Positions 1 to 7,929 are shown, counted from the first letter of the stretch. The stretch is 38,411 nucleotides of DNA from Planctomycetota bacterium (GCA_022705325.1 JAKJER010000055.1:1-38411); one strand, 5' to 3'. Program-made: numbers and translations. The notes: a model not told the origin generated them from the sequence alone.

Positions 1-1525
1 CGCCCGCCTGTTCCAGCGCCGCCCGCAGCAAACGCTTCAGCCGCACGGCATCCGCCCCCCGCAGCGCCGCCAGGCCCGGCGGGGCGGCGGCTCCGTCGGC
101 CGTCCAGACCGTCAACCACGCCCCGCGGGCGATCCGGTCGGCGGAGCGCCGCATCGGAGGCAGGACCGCCGCGGCCAGACAGGCGATCAGGACGGCCCCG
201 CCGAGCGACCACGACCATTGCCTGCCCGCCCCCTCCAGCCGGCCCGCACCCGCCAGCACCGCCCCCACCAACACCGCGGCCGCCGCCGACAGCAGGAGCA
301 CCGCGCCCGTCGTCTGTTCGGCCAGCACCAGGTAGACGACCGTCCCGGCGGCCAGGCCCCAGCACGACCAGGCGAGATACCCGCCCGGCCGGCCGCCGCG
401 GATCGCGTATCCGCGTCGCGCGCGGCTGCTGAGGCATCCGGCGGCGCCGGCGAAGATCGGCTGGCCCGCAGCCGCCAGCATCAGCAGCGTCGTCGCCAGC
501 GCGGGTCGTCCCTCGCCCTGGGCCACGATCGCGCCGGCCAAAAGTGCCGACTGCGTCATCCCGGCCGCCACAAGGGCGATGACCGCCCCGCTGGTCTGCG
601 CCTGCCCCTCGGCGGGCTCGCGCTTGTCCGTCCACGCCATCAGGCCGGCCCACGCCCCCAGGGTCACGGCCAGCCATCCGCCGCGTACGACGCCCCCCCA
701 GGCCGTCGCATCGCCCACCAGTCGAATCTGCACCAGCACGATCACCGCCAGGCAGGCGAACTGCGCCGCGATCGCCCACTGGCGCCACGCCGCCGGACGC
801 TCCAGAGGCACCTCGATCCGCCGCGGGGGCACCACCCCCTGGCGCCCGCCCAGCAGCCACGCCGCCCCCGCGCTCGAGGCCACCACCAGGACCATCGACA
901 CCCCCAGCATGCTCAGCCCCGCCGCCCAGACAGCCGCGAACGCGCCCGCCCCCAACGCGCCCGCGTAGCCGTAGTCGTAGCAGACGCTCGCGCAGCCGTC
1001 GCCCTCGGGGGCCGGTCGCAGCACCGCCGCCGCCTGGAACGTCACCGCCACCGCCGCGCCCAGCGGCAGCAGCAGCACGATCTGGACCGCCAGCAGCACC
1101 GCCGACCAGGACACCGCGTCCCACGCCATCCAACTCCCCATCGCCCCCATCAGGCGCCCGCCAAGGAACACGCCGGCCGTGCTCAACAGCCCGCCCACCG
1201 CCGTAAGCACCGCCGTCACCGCCAGCAGCCGCCCCATCGTCCGGACGTCGCCCCCGCCGACCCACCACGACCCCGCCGGCGCCGGCGCGACGGCGGCCGC
1301 CTGACCGCGCCTCCACGCCAGCACGCGCCGAATCGCCCAGGCCGCCCGGGCGGGCCAGCCGCTGGCCAACGCCACCGCCGCCAGCGCCGCCGCGCCCGTC
1401 CGAACCGCGCCCGTGCCCGAGCCGTCGCACGCCGCCCCCCACAGCACCACCAGGCACAACGCCCACAACACCTGGCACGCGCCGGTCCACACCACCGCCA
1501 GCCGCTGACTTGCCGCCGCCGACAT
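1..1525 (-). CDS. Polytopic membrane protein, 3' end off the left edge
   Basis: An open frame runs without a stop from an ATG at 1525 to the window edge (508 visible codons). Being truncated, it is easily missed by ORF callers that require a stop codon. The translation begins MSAAASQRLAVVW and is rich in Ala, Gly, Val, Leu and Trp. I count roughly 10-12 hydrophobic segments (for example near residues 10-30, 95-120, 130-165, 190-225, 250-270, 320-360, 385-430 and 445-460), separated by short Arg-rich loops. No soluble catalytic domain or signature motif is visible in the part present. The last visible stretch (about residues 470-508) is less hydrophobic, so a soluble C-terminal portion may follow outside the window. 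It starts 13 nt after the birA stop, so it is probably the third gene of a nadC-birA operon; an in-frame GTG two codons upstream is an alternative start. Function unknown. Confident that it is a real membrane protein, not of its family. Confidence 0.75.
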   Translation of the reverse strand, partial: MSAAASQRLAVVWTGACQVLWALCLVVLWGAACDGSGTGAVRTGAAALAAVALASGWPARAAWAIRRVLAWRRGQAAAVAPAPAGSWWVGGGDVRTMGRLLAVTAVLTAVGGLLSTAGVFLGGRLMGAMGSWMAWDAVSWSAVLLAVQIVLLLPLGAAVAVTFQAAAVLRPAPEGDGCASVCYDYGYAGALGAGAFAAVWAAGLSMLGVSMVLVVASSAGAAWLLGGRQGVVPPRRIEVPLERPAAWRQWAIAAQFACLAVIVLVQIRLVGDATAWGGVVRGGWLAVTLGAWAGLMAWTDKREPAEGQAQTSGAVIALVAAGMTQSALLAGAIVAQGEGRPALATTLLMLAAAGQPIFAGAAGCLSSRARRGYAIRGGRPGGYLAWSCWGLAAGTVVYLVLAEQTTGAVLLLSAAAAVLVGAVLAGAGRLEGAGRQWSWSLGGAVLIACLAAAVLPPMRRSADRIARGAWLTVWTADGAAAPPGLAALRGADAVRLKRLLRAALEQAG

Positions 1526-1538
1526 GCTCACCGTTGGC

Positions 1539-2528
1539 TCACCATCCGCTCTTGTCGCCTTCCATTTCTTCGATCGTCGAGTGCTCGGCCGGCAAGTGAA
1601 CCCGCCGGTCGCTGTCCTCGCACAACACCAGGCCCCCCAGCGGGTCCACGTCCAGGGCCCGCCCCACGTACCGCTTGCCCGCACAGCGAACCGCCAGCCG
1701 CCGGTTCAACATCCCGCACCGAGACAGCCAGTCCTGCCGCAGGGTCTCCAACTCGCCCCCCGCCACCTGCCCCGCCCGCTCGTCCAGCCGCCGCAACAAC
1801 GCCCGCACCAGTTCCACGCGCTCCACCGCGTGCCCCAAGCGCTCGGCCAGGCTCACCGCGCGCCGGTCCACCGATCCGGCCGGCGGGGCGGCGTTCGCGT
1901 TCACCCCCAGTCCCACCACCATGCACCGGCGCCCCGCCACCCGCCGCATCTCCACCAGCACGCCCGCCGCCTTCGCCTCGTCCACAAGCACGTCGTTGGG
2001 CCACTTCAGGCGGCAGTCCACCCCGCAGGCGTCGGCGATCGCCTCAGCCGCCGCCAGCCCCGCCGCGATCGTCAGCGCGTCGTGCGCCAGGCGCTGCGGC
2101 TGGTCGATCAGCAGCACGCTCATGAGCACGTTGGCCCCGCCAGGGCTGACCCACTGCCGCCCCAGCCGCCCCCGCCCGCGACGCTGCGACTCCGCCAGCA
2201 CCGCCAGCCCGTCGGCGTCCGCCTGGCGGGCAGCGTCGGCGGCCACGTCGTTGGTCGAGTCCACCTCGTCGAAGCACAGCACGTGCCTGCCCACCCGCCG
2301 GACATTCAGCCCGCGCTCGATCAGGCAGGCGTCCAGCCGCACCGGCCGGACCAGGCGAACCCCCTGGGCGGGCGACCGCTCGAACGCGTGCCCGCGCCGC
2401 TCCAGCGCCGCCAGGGCCGACTCCGCCGCCGCGACGGTCGCCCCGCACCGCGACGCCAACTCCCCCAGCGACACCCACGCCTCGCCACGGTCGTACAGCA
2501 GCCCCAGGATGCCGTCCTCCGCCTTCAC
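1539..2528 (-). CDS. birA: Bifunctional biotin--[acetyl-CoA-carboxylase] ligase / HTH repressor BirA
   Basis: Cytosolic enzyme that activates biotin to biotinyl-AMP and transfers it to the carboxyl-carrier lysine of biotin-dependent carboxylases. The 329-residue length matches the long (class II) BirA. Residues about 1-60 look like the N-terminal winged-helix domain (WVSLGELASRCGATVAAAESAL). The catalytic domain shows STND (91-94), the biotin/adenylate loop GRGRLGRQW (118-126) and KWPNDV (175-180), followed by the small C-terminal domain. I chose the GTG start at 2528 because it overlaps the nadC stop by four bases (GTGA), which implies translational coupling, and because homology begins there; a longer frame upstream reads through nadC in the wrong phase. 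The HTH domain suggests that it may also repress biotin genes, but none are in the window. Identification is secure. Confidence 0.95.
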   Translation of the reverse strand: MKAEDGILGLLYDRGEAWVSLGELASRCGATVAAAESALAALERRGHAFERSPAQGVRLVRPVRLDACLIERGLNVRRVGRHVLCFDEVDSTNDVAADAARQADADGLAVLAESQRRGRGRLGRQWVSPGGANVLMSVLLIDQPQRLAHDALTIAAGLAAAEAIADACGVDCRLKWPNDVLVDEAKAAGVLVEMRRVAGRRCMVVGLGVNANAAPPAGSVDRRAVSLAERLGHAVERVELVRALLRRLDERAGQVAGGELETLRQDWLSRCGMLNRRLAVRCAGKRYVGRALDVDPLGGLVLCEDSDRRVHLPAEHSTIEEMEGDKSGW

Positions 2529-3433
2529 CCGATCTCCACGTCCAGGGCGATGTCCACGGACCTCGCCGAGTGCGTCAGCGCCCCCGCCGAGATCCGCTCC
2601 ACGCCGCTCTCGGCGATCGCGCGCACCGTCGCCAGCGTCACCCCGCCGGAGGCCTCCAGTTCCACCCGCCCGGCCAGGCCCGCCCGGTCGCGGATGGCCA
2701 CCGCCTGGGCCAACTGGTCCGGCGCCATGTTGTCCAGCAGGACCATGTCCACCGGCAGGCGCAGCGCCGAGCGCAACTGCTCCAGCGTGTCCACCTCGAC
2801 CTGGATGAACCCGCCGGGCGGCGGCTGTTTCGCCAGCGCCGCCTTGGCCCGCTCCAGCGGCCCGGCCAGCGCCGCCAGGGGGTCCACCTGCCCGGCCGCC
2901 GCCAGGATCGCCAGGTGGTTGTCCTTCACCAGCACCGCGTCGTACAGGCCGATCCGGTGGTTCCGCCCGCCCCCGCAGCGGACGGCGTACTTCTCGAGCG
3001 CCCGCCAGCCGGGCGTGGTCTTGCGGGTGTCGTAGATGCCCGCCCGCGTGCCGGCAACAGCCCGCACGAACGCCCGCGTCACCGTGGCGGCCCCGGACAG
3101 GCGCTGGAGGAAGTTCAGCGCGACGCGCTCGGCTGACAGGATCGCCCTCGCCGGCCCGGACCATCGCGCGATGACCGCCCCCGCCGGAGCAGACGAACCG
3201 TCCTCCAGCACGGTCTCGGTGCGGATGTCGGCGTGGTAGGCGGCGGCGATCTCGGCCAGGAAGGCCGCCCCGCACACCACCAATTCCTCGCGGGCCACGA
3301 ACGCCGCCCGGGCCGCTACCTCAGCCGGCAACAGCGCCGCCGTCACGTCGCCCGCTCCGAGGTCCTCCTCGCGGGCCAGCGCCAACAGACGCCTCAGGGT
3401 CTCCAGCTCGGTTTGTCCAGGTCGTTCTGACAC
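2525..3433 (-). CDS. nadC: Nicotinate-nucleotide pyrophosphorylase (quinolinate phosphoribosyltransferase)
   Basis: Converts quinolinate and PRPP to nicotinate mononucleotide, CO2 and PPi in de novo NAD synthesis (cytosol). The 302-residue protein has the family signature around YDTRKTTPGWRALEKYAVR, then GGGRNHRIGLYDAVLVKDNH, and later VLLDNM and LEASGGV, which line the PRPP and quinolinate pocket. The open frame extends about 150 codons further upstream, but that part has no family similarity. I place the start at GTG 3433 (VSERPGQTEL), where GGGAG sits six bases upstream and the total length fits the family. A promoter (3457-3485) lies just upstream. First gene of the nadC-birA-membrane protein operon. 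No nadA or nadB is present in the window. Confidence 0.93.
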   Translation of the reverse strand: MSERPGQTELETLRRLLALAREEDLGAGDVTAALLPAEVAARAAFVAREELVVCGAAFLAEIAAAYHADIRTETVLEDGSSAPAGAVIARWSGPARAILSAERVALNFLQRLSGAATVTRAFVRAVAGTRAGIYDTRKTTPGWRALEKYAVRCGGGRNHRIGLYDAVLVKDNHLAILAAAGQVDPLAALAGPLERAKAALAKQPPPGGFIQVEVDTLEQLRSALRLPVDMVLLDNMAPDQLAQAVAIRDRAGLAGRVELEASGGVTLATVRAIAESGVERISAGALTHSARSVDIALDVEIG

Positions 3434-3456
3434 GGTTGTCTCCCATGCAGGCACAC

Positions 3457-3485
3457 AGGATAGCAGGAGGATGGTCGATTGTCGA
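3457..3485 (-). promoter_or_regulatory. Sigma-70-type promoter for nadC
   Basis: Reading the minus strand: TCGACA (3485-3480), a 17-nt spacer, TATCCT (3462-3457). The predicted start site near 3450 leaves a leader of about 17 nt carrying GGGAG before the GTG. This is an ordinary leadered promoter, in contrast to the leaderless ones elsewhere in the window. Confidence 0.55.
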
Positions 3486-3714
3486 CCTGCCTGCGGGCAA
3501 GCTGGTTCGCGACTGGCGAGTGGACGGGGCGACTCAAACCGGTAGCCCCAGAAAAGGACGTGGTCTTTCTTTCCTGTTGTGCGCACGCCGTGCTCATCCA
3601 GCACAGCCGTCAGGTCGGCGACGAATGGCCGGTCGCGACAGCTCGGGCCGAACTCGATGAGCCGTTGACGACTCCCCGGGACGCCGCATCCGGGGCGGAC
3701 CTTCTTGCCCGGTT
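3486..3714. other. Intergenic stretch between methyltransferase and nadC, possible gene relic
   Basis: No convincing gene. The minus-strand frame is open through the whole stretch and in phase with nadC. One part (about 3550-3670) reads like diverged protein sequence (for example CRDRPFVADLTAVLDEHGV), faintly like an integrase-core DDE segment, but no complete motif is present. It lies near the IS1380 relic at 4533-4807, so eroded mobile DNA is possible but unproven. Confidence 0.25.
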
Positions 3715-4473
3715 TCAGGGCTTTCGAAAGAGGTACAGGGCCCAGCCCAGGCAGTTGCGGCCCCAGCGGAGATAGGCGTCGCGACTCCGGCGGGCGCTGC
3801 GGAGCAGGGCCTCCACGTCGGGATCGTCTGGGTGGTCGGCTGCGTATCGCTCCGCAGCCTGCCATTGGAGCCCCTCGTAGCGGTCCCAATCGTCCGGGCT
3901 GGCTACCTGAGTATAGAGGAGAGCGAGGCCCACGTCCTCACCAACGGTCACGTTCCCGGCGTGGGACCCGAACATGTTGGGATCATCGCCCGTGAACTTC
4001 AGGTATTCCGGGTCGGGGTCGGTCATCCAGAACGGCTCGCCTGCGAGGACCAGGCCCCCGGGCCGGGTCATCTTCGTCAGGGCCGCCAGCGTGCCCCTGT
4101 GGTTCTGGAACACCCAGGAGGCGCCGATGCAGGAGGCCAGATCCAGACTCTCCGGCGCTTTCGGCTTGTACTCGCCGCCGTCCATGTGGAGCAACTCGAT
4201 GCGGTCGGCCAGGCCACGGGTCTCCACGTTCTTGCGGGCCGCCTCGATGGTGTAGGGGGAAAGCTCGATGCCCGTAGCCATCACGCGGTACGCCTCGGCT
4301 GCGAGGCACAGAAACTCTGCTTTCCCGCAGGCCACGTCCAGGACGCGCCCGCCCTCCGGCAGCCGCAAGAGACCCACGAGCTCCTGGGTCTTCTCCAGGC
4401 TCAAGGGATTCATGACCGTGTGGTCAGTGTGGGTGATGCCAAAGTACTTCCACATGTCCATGCCAAGGTCCAT
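3715..4473 (-). CDS. Class I SAM-dependent methyltransferase
   Basis: A 252-residue cytosolic protein with a Rossmann-type methyltransferase fold. The SAM-binding glycine-rich segment is RVLDVACGKAEF (about residues 43-54), the acidic residue after strand 2 is in GIELSPYTIEAA, motif II corresponds to the HMDGGEY region, and SLDLASCIGASWVF fits motif III/post-I. The Tyr/Trp-rich C-terminus (DRYEGLQWQAAERYAAD, LRWGRNCLGWALY) resembles small-molecule methyltransferases annotated as ubiE/COQ5-like. The substrate cannot be read from sequence. The start at 4473 has AAAGGG upstream; internal Met5 and Met7 are alternatives. Its leader contains a perfect 9-bp inverted repeat (4514-4532) and abuts the transposase relic, so its promoter may lie in former transposon DNA. 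Confidence 0.8.
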   Translation of the reverse strand: MDLGMDMWKYFGITHTDHTVMNPLSLEKTQELVGLLRLPEGGRVLDVACGKAEFLCLAAEAYRVMATGIELSPYTIEAARKNVETRGLADRIELLHMDGGEYKPKAPESLDLASCIGASWVFQNHRGTLAALTKMTRPGGLVLAGEPFWMTDPDPEYLKFTGDDPNMFGSHAGNVTVGEDVGLALLYTQVASPDDWDRYEGLQWQAAERYAADHPDDPDVEALLRSARRSRDAYLRWGRNCLGWALYLFRKP

Positions 4474-4513
4474 CGACGGGCCCTTTCTGCCGGGGTTTCG
4501 TGGATTGCTTCTC

Positions 4514-4532
4514 GCCGACGACCGTCGTCGGC
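4514..4532. repeat. Perfect 9-bp inverted repeat in the methyltransferase leader
   Basis: GCCGACGAC, one base, then GTCGTCGGC. It lies 41 bases upstream of the methyltransferase ATG and immediately beyond the relic transposase stop. It could be a dyad operator, a small hairpin, or part of the old insertion-sequence end. Confidence 0.5.
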
Positions 4533-4807
4533 CTATCTCATAATCCTGTCACCGATCGTGGGGTTCCCCCGCTGCCTTGACCGCTGTCGCCTTATCCGTT
4601 CCAGGATCGTCGGGAACAGCCGTTTCGTAACGGCGCCTCCGCCATCTGGAAGATCACGTACCTGGAGTGGGCCACGACCCTCGCCCCGATCTTGACGAGC
4701 GTCTCCCGCGGCGTCGTCAGAGACCGGCGCTTCACAAAGGATGGCAAGGCCAGCCGACGCAGGAAGTTGCCCAGTTGTAAGGCGGCGCGAACAATTGCAG
4801 CCTCATC
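4533..4807 (-). pseudogene. C-terminal remnant of an IS1380-family transposase, frameshifted
   Basis: Only the last ~90 codons of a DDE transposase remain. The minus strand reads LQLGNFLRRLALPSFVKRR, then SLTTPRETLVKIGARVVAHS and RYVIFQMAEA. This matches the conserved C-terminal block of IS1380-type transposases (YNLGNFLRRLALP...SLTTLREKLIKIGAKVVRHARYV...QLAEVAVP). After about codon 58 the homology shifts frame (VTKRLFPTILERIRR), ending at TAG 4533-4535, so the relic is frameshifted as well as 5'-truncated. The catalytic N-terminal part and both ends of the element are missing. The relic begins directly after the stop of the Gfo/Idh gene and in the same frame, so the deletion joined the two sequences at the stop codon. 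It cannot encode a functional transposase. Family assignment rests on recalled motif similarity. Confidence 0.75.
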
Positions 4808-6160
4808 TTACACGTATCCGAACTCCCACCCCTTGCGTTGGGGGCGCTTGAGGAGGGCGTTGGCCTTTTCGCTGTTGGTGAACTTGCCCGTGCGGAAGTC
4901 GTAGGTGAGCTTCTCGCGGACGAGGTTGGCCACGTTGCCGACCAGCATGATCTCCGTGAGGCGGGCGGAGTAGTCGAAGTCGGCCGACGATTTCTCGCCC
5001 GTGCGGATGGCGTTGAGGAAGTCGGCTTCGTGGCCCTTGCACCGCGGCAGGACCTGCTTGGGCTTGCCGATCTGCTTCTGGAACTCCTCGGGGAACAGGC
5101 GCACGCCGTTCATCCACCAGCCCGAGACGGCCATGCCTTTCGTGCCGTAGTACGCGCTGGGGTGCTTGGCGGCGGCCTTCACCTTCTCGGCGTCCACGGT
5201 CGAGGGCATGGGCTTTTCGTCGTAGTTGTTGTAGACGCCCGAACTCCACCGCATGATGCAGGGGACCATGTCGCCGCGTTTGGGGAACTTCCAGGAAACG
5301 CGGACCTCGTGGGGCCAGTTGAAGCCGTTGGCCTCTTCGCCTTCGCACTCGACCTCGCAGGTGTCGGCCTCGTAGAGCTTCAGGCCCCAGACGGCGCCGT
5401 CGGCGTTGTGGCAGAACCAGTCGCCCAGCAGGCCCGTGCCGTAGTCGAGCCAGCCGCGCCACTTGGCCGGCACGATTCCGGTGCGGTACTCCCGCTCCTT
5501 GTTGATGCCCTGCCAGAGGTCCCAGTTCAGGTTCTCGGGCACGGAGGCCACCTTGCCGGGATCGCGCGAGCCGAAGTCCATCTGGTTGTAGGGCGGGCGG
5601 ACGTGGGCCTCGGTCACGTCGCCGAGGACGCCCTGCCAGATCCACTCGACCAGCAGGCGGACATGCTCGCCGGAGTGGCCCTGGTTGCCCATCTGCGTGG
5701 CGACGTTCTTGGCCTTGGCCAGATCGCGGAGCTTGCGGGCCTCGTAGAGGTCGTGACAGAGGGGCTTCTCGCAGTAGACGCTGCACCCCGCCTCCAGGGC
5801 GCGGACGCTGGCGGGGAAGTGATGGTGGTCGGGCGTGGCCACCCAGACCGCGTCCAGGTTCTTCTGCTCGTCGAAGAGCTTGCGATAGTCGGTGTAGATC
5901 TTCGCGTCGGGGAACTTGCCCTGGATCTTCTTGATCGCGCCGGCGGCGTGCTTGGTGTCCACGTCGGCGGCGGCGATGATCTGCTCGCCGGAGGCGACGT
6001 TGACGCCCTTGCCCCCCATCCCGCCGATGCCGACGCAGGCGAAGCGGATCTTCTCGTTGGCGGCGTAGGTGCGGGCGCTGGCCGCGGGGATGATGAAGAC
6101 GCTGGCCGAAGCAGCCGCCCCGGTACGGAGGAAGTTTCGACGAGTGATTGGCTTGCTCAT
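4808..6160 (-). CDS. Tat-exported Gfo/Idh/MocA-family oxidoreductase
   Basis: An NAD(P)-dependent sugar or polyol oxidoreductase of the Gfo/Idh/MocA family, 450 residues. The N-terminus is a twin-arginine signal (SKPITRRNFLRTGAAASAS), so the folded, cofactor-loaded protein is predicted to be exported, as is common for this family in planctomycetes. The Rossmann glycine motif is GIGGMGGKG (about 45-53). The conserved EKP of the family is in YCEKPLCHDL (about 130-139), with WVATPDHHH before it. The C-terminal alpha/beta domain includes GDWFCHNADG and ends WEFGYV. I start at the ATG at 6160, where the Tat motif begins; an in-frame ATG 14 codons upstream would add a tail before the signal. It follows the fucosidase-like gene on the same strand by 97 nt. 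The substrate is probably a sugar released nearby, but this is inference. Confidence 0.9.
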   Translation of the reverse strand: MSKPITRRNFLRTGAAASASVFIIPAASARTYAANEKIRFACVGIGGMGGKGVNVASGEQIIAAADVDTKHAAGAIKKIQGKFPDAKIYTDYRKLFDEQKNLDAVWVATPDHHHFPASVRALEAGCSVYCEKPLCHDLYEARKLRDLAKAKNVATQMGNQGHSGEHVRLLVEWIWQGVLGDVTEAHVRPPYNQMDFGSRDPGKVASVPENLNWDLWQGINKEREYRTGIVPAKWRGWLDYGTGLLGDWFCHNADGAVWGLKLYEADTCEVECEGEEANGFNWPHEVRVSWKFPKRGDMVPCIMRWSSGVYNNYDEKPMPSTVDAEKVKAAAKHPSAYYGTKGMAVSGWWMNGVRLFPEEFQKQIGKPKQVLPRCKGHEADFLNAIRTGEKSSADFDYSARLTEIMLVGNVANLVREKLTYDFRTGKFTNSEKANALLKRPQRKGWEFGYV

Positions 6161-6257
6161 AGTCCTGTGCGACTCCTGACGGTTGGGGATAAGATTCTGC
6201 AATCGCCAGCAGGCCGACTGCTGACGGGTTTGAGGCTACCGTAAGCGCCCCGCCTGG

Positions 6258-7253
6258 TCAACGGCTTTCCCGGACGGCCTTGGCCTTGTCGACCGCGTCA
6301 ACGATCGCCCGCAGTTGTTTCCACTGTTCCTGCGAGAACGTGCCGATCGCCCCGGCCGACGGATCGTAGTTGGGTCCCAGGTCGAGCGTGACCGCGCCGC
6401 CCTTGGCGGTCACGTCGCATACCCAGCGGGTCCACTGCTCGTCCGGGAAGCGAGTACCGCGAGCCCCCCAGTGCTTGCCCAGGAAGGTCAGCACGTGCCA
6501 CTGGGAACCGTCCAGCCAGCGTCCGGCGCAGGCGTACTTGAAGGGCTCGTTGAGTTCGCCGGCGGTGTAGTCTTCGCTGTCGGTCCATCGCCTGAGGCTC
6601 ACGCCGGGGTTGAACGTCACCACCGCGTTGGGGTTGCCGTGCCTGACGGCCTGCTCGTAGACGCGGGCGATGTCGGAATTGAAGGCCACGCCCTTGTACC
6701 CGCCGTCGAACCACCAGCCGCAGACGCTCTGGCCGTAGCGGTCGGACCACTCCTGGATGACCCGGGCCCACCTGGCGGCGAAGGCGGGGTCGAGGCGGCG
6801 GTCGCCGTTGACGGGCTTCTCGGGAAGGGCGAAGGCGCGAACCGCCTTCAGGTCGCGATTGGGCGTCTGGCAAGGCAGATACAGCATCAGGCGGATGCCG
6901 TGCGGCTTGAGCGCCGCGGCCAGTTCCTTGGGCAGGTCTCGCTTGGAGCATCGCTCATGGGGGGCGTACCCGGCGAGCTTCTCGTAGACCGCGTTGGGCG
7001 AGTTCATGTAGCCGGAATTCTGCCCCAGCGTGAAAACCAGGTACCGCACGCCGGCGTCCGCCAGTTGCCTGGCGACGGCGGACACGTCGAACTTGTCGAC
7101 CAGCGGATAGGTGGACTCGGAGGGAAGAAAGTGCATGAACGCCCCGACCTTCGCCTCGTGCAGCCAGTCGGTGGCGGGGTTCTTGTCTCCCGCCGTCGCC
7201 GCGGTCGCGAGCAACAGGGTGACACTGATCCCGGTCAAGAATGATCTCATCAT
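6258..7253 (-). CDS. Secreted alpha-L-fucosidase-like glycoside hydrolase (GH29-type)
   Basis: A 331-residue secreted protein with signal peptide MMRSFLTGISVTLLLATAATAG. The (beta/alpha)8 core resembles GH29. GAFMHFLPSES (36-46) corresponds to the GxFxHWG entry motif, and GWWFDGGY (179-186) contains the probable nucleophile Asp183. QNSGYMNSP, NGDRRLDP and EQWKQLRAIVDAVDK fit the same fold. It is shorter than many GH29 enzymes and lacks an obvious C-terminal beta-sandwich; the general acid cannot be assigned. The start at 7253 (or the adjacent ATG at 7250) has AGGAG upstream; the track frame begins 18 codons earlier without signal-peptide character. It sits with an oxidoreductase, an esterase and a lactonase-type amidohydrolase, consistent with fucoside or related deoxy-sugar breakdown. 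Substrate is inferred only. Confidence 0.75.
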   Translation of the reverse strand: MMRSFLTGISVTLLLATAATAGDKNPATDWLHEAKVGAFMHFLPSESTYPLVDKFDVSAVARQLADAGVRYLVFTLGQNSGYMNSPNAVYEKLAGYAPHERCSKRDLPKELAAALKPHGIRLMLYLPCQTPNRDLKAVRAFALPEKPVNGDRRLDPAFAARWARVIQEWSDRYGQSVCGWWFDGGYKGVAFNSDIARVYEQAVRHGNPNAVVTFNPGVSLRRWTDSEDYTAGELNEPFKYACAGRWLDGSQWHVLTFLGKHWGARGTRFPDEQWTRWVCDVTAKGGAVTLDLGPNYDPSAGAIGTFSQEQWKQLRAIVDAVDKAKAVRESR

Positions 7254-7334
7254 CGTTCTCCTGCGCCGCCCCGCGGAGCCGCCTGGTCCGCGCGAGGCCG
7301 ACCCCATGAATATCGTCAGGGGGCGGCGGATATT

Positions 7335-7350
7335 CCCGGCCCGGGCCGGG
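7335..7350. repeat. 16-bp perfect GC palindrome
   Basis: CCCGGCCCGGGCCGGG, a perfect palindrome between the end of brnA and the fucosidase start. It may be a hairpin acting as a weak terminator after brnA or simply GC-rich coincidence; no T-run follows on either strand. Confidence 0.35.
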
Positions 7351-7415
7351 CGGGTGCGAAGAGGAGGCGGGAATCATGTCGCCCGCAGGCACAGATCGAG
7401 GCTATCTCCCCTTCA

Positions 7416-7634
7416 CTACGAAGCCCATTTCAGCGTGAGTTTCTTCCCGTTCAAGACGCAGTCGCGCAGATACAGGTTGATCAGGTTCTGATAGGGCATG
7501 CCCAGTTCGGCAGCCAGGGATTTGAAGTAGGCCACCGTTTGCTTGTCCAGACGCATTGTGACCGGCTGTTTCAGCGCCTTGAGGTAGGGATTGCGCTTGC
7601 CCTTCATCTTTGCGAAGTCGTAGTGCTTTCTCAT
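7416..7634 (-). CDS. brnA: BrnA-type antitoxin (CopG/ribbon-helix-helix)
   Basis: A 72-residue antitoxin, MRKHYDFAKMKGKRNPYLKA at the start, followed by a compact ribbon-helix-helix segment (QPVTMRLDKQTVAYFKSLAA, then ELGMPYQNLINLYLRDC). This arrangement is typical of BrnA antitoxins that neutralise BrnT and autorepress the operon. Start at ATG 7634, four bases after the brnT stop, giving the toxin-first order usual for brnTA. The open frame extends upstream into brnT but is the wrong phase. A 13-bp dyad at 7931-7943 in front of brnT is the likely binding site. Confidence 0.85.
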   Translation of the reverse strand: MRKHYDFAKMKGKRNPYLKALKQPVTMRLDKQTVAYFKSLAAELGMPYQNLINLYLRDCVLNGKKLTLKWAS

Positions 7635-7638
7635 AAGT

Positions 7639-7929
7639 TCACCTTGCGATCCAGTAGTCCGCTTCTTCTCGTTTGTTGGCCTTACGTGCGGAGATGATGC
7701 GTATGACGGTATCGCTGGCGCGATAGCAGTGACAGACAACCAGGACGCGAAGTCGGAGACTGATGCCGAGCATCAGAAACCGGGTCTCGTCCGCCGAATG
7801 GTCAGGGTCGTGAAACTGGAGGGCATTCTCGTCCAGAAAGACGGTCTGTGCCTCCTCGAAGGTCACCCCGTGCTTGCGTCTGTTCAGACGGCTCTTTGAC
7901 TCGTCCCACTCGAACCGTATTTCCGGCAT
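7639..7929 (-). CDS. brnT: BrnT-type ribonuclease toxin
   Basis: A 96-residue toxin of the BrnT family (RelE-like fold, mRNA interferase). It shows the hallmark N-terminus FEWDESKSRLNRRKHGVTFE, then EEAQTVFLDE, and the C-terminal RIISARKANKREEADYW, which supplies the conserved Arg/Ser/Glu/Tyr residues of the family. First gene of a two-gene minus-strand operon with brnA. No Shine-Dalgarno sequence precedes ATG 7929; instead a -10 hexamer ends six bases before it, so the mRNA is probably leaderless. The pair is inserted between a fucosidase and an esterase gene. Confidence 0.9.
   Translation of the reverse strand: MPEIRFEWDESKSRLNRRKHGVTFEEAQTVFLDENALQFHDPDHSADETRFLMLGISLRLRVLVVCHCYRASDTVIRIISARKANKREEADYWIAR

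Noticed and set aside
218..2125. 635-codon plus-strand open frame
   Set aside because: Arg/Pro/His-rich low-complexity translation typical of a GC-rich shadow frame. The minus strand carries birA and a membrane protein with clear motifs or hydrophobic segments.
7251..7307. Upstream start for the fucosidase-like gene
   Set aside because: The extra 18 residues precede the signal peptide and are Arg/Gly-rich; AGGAG positions the start at 7253/7250.
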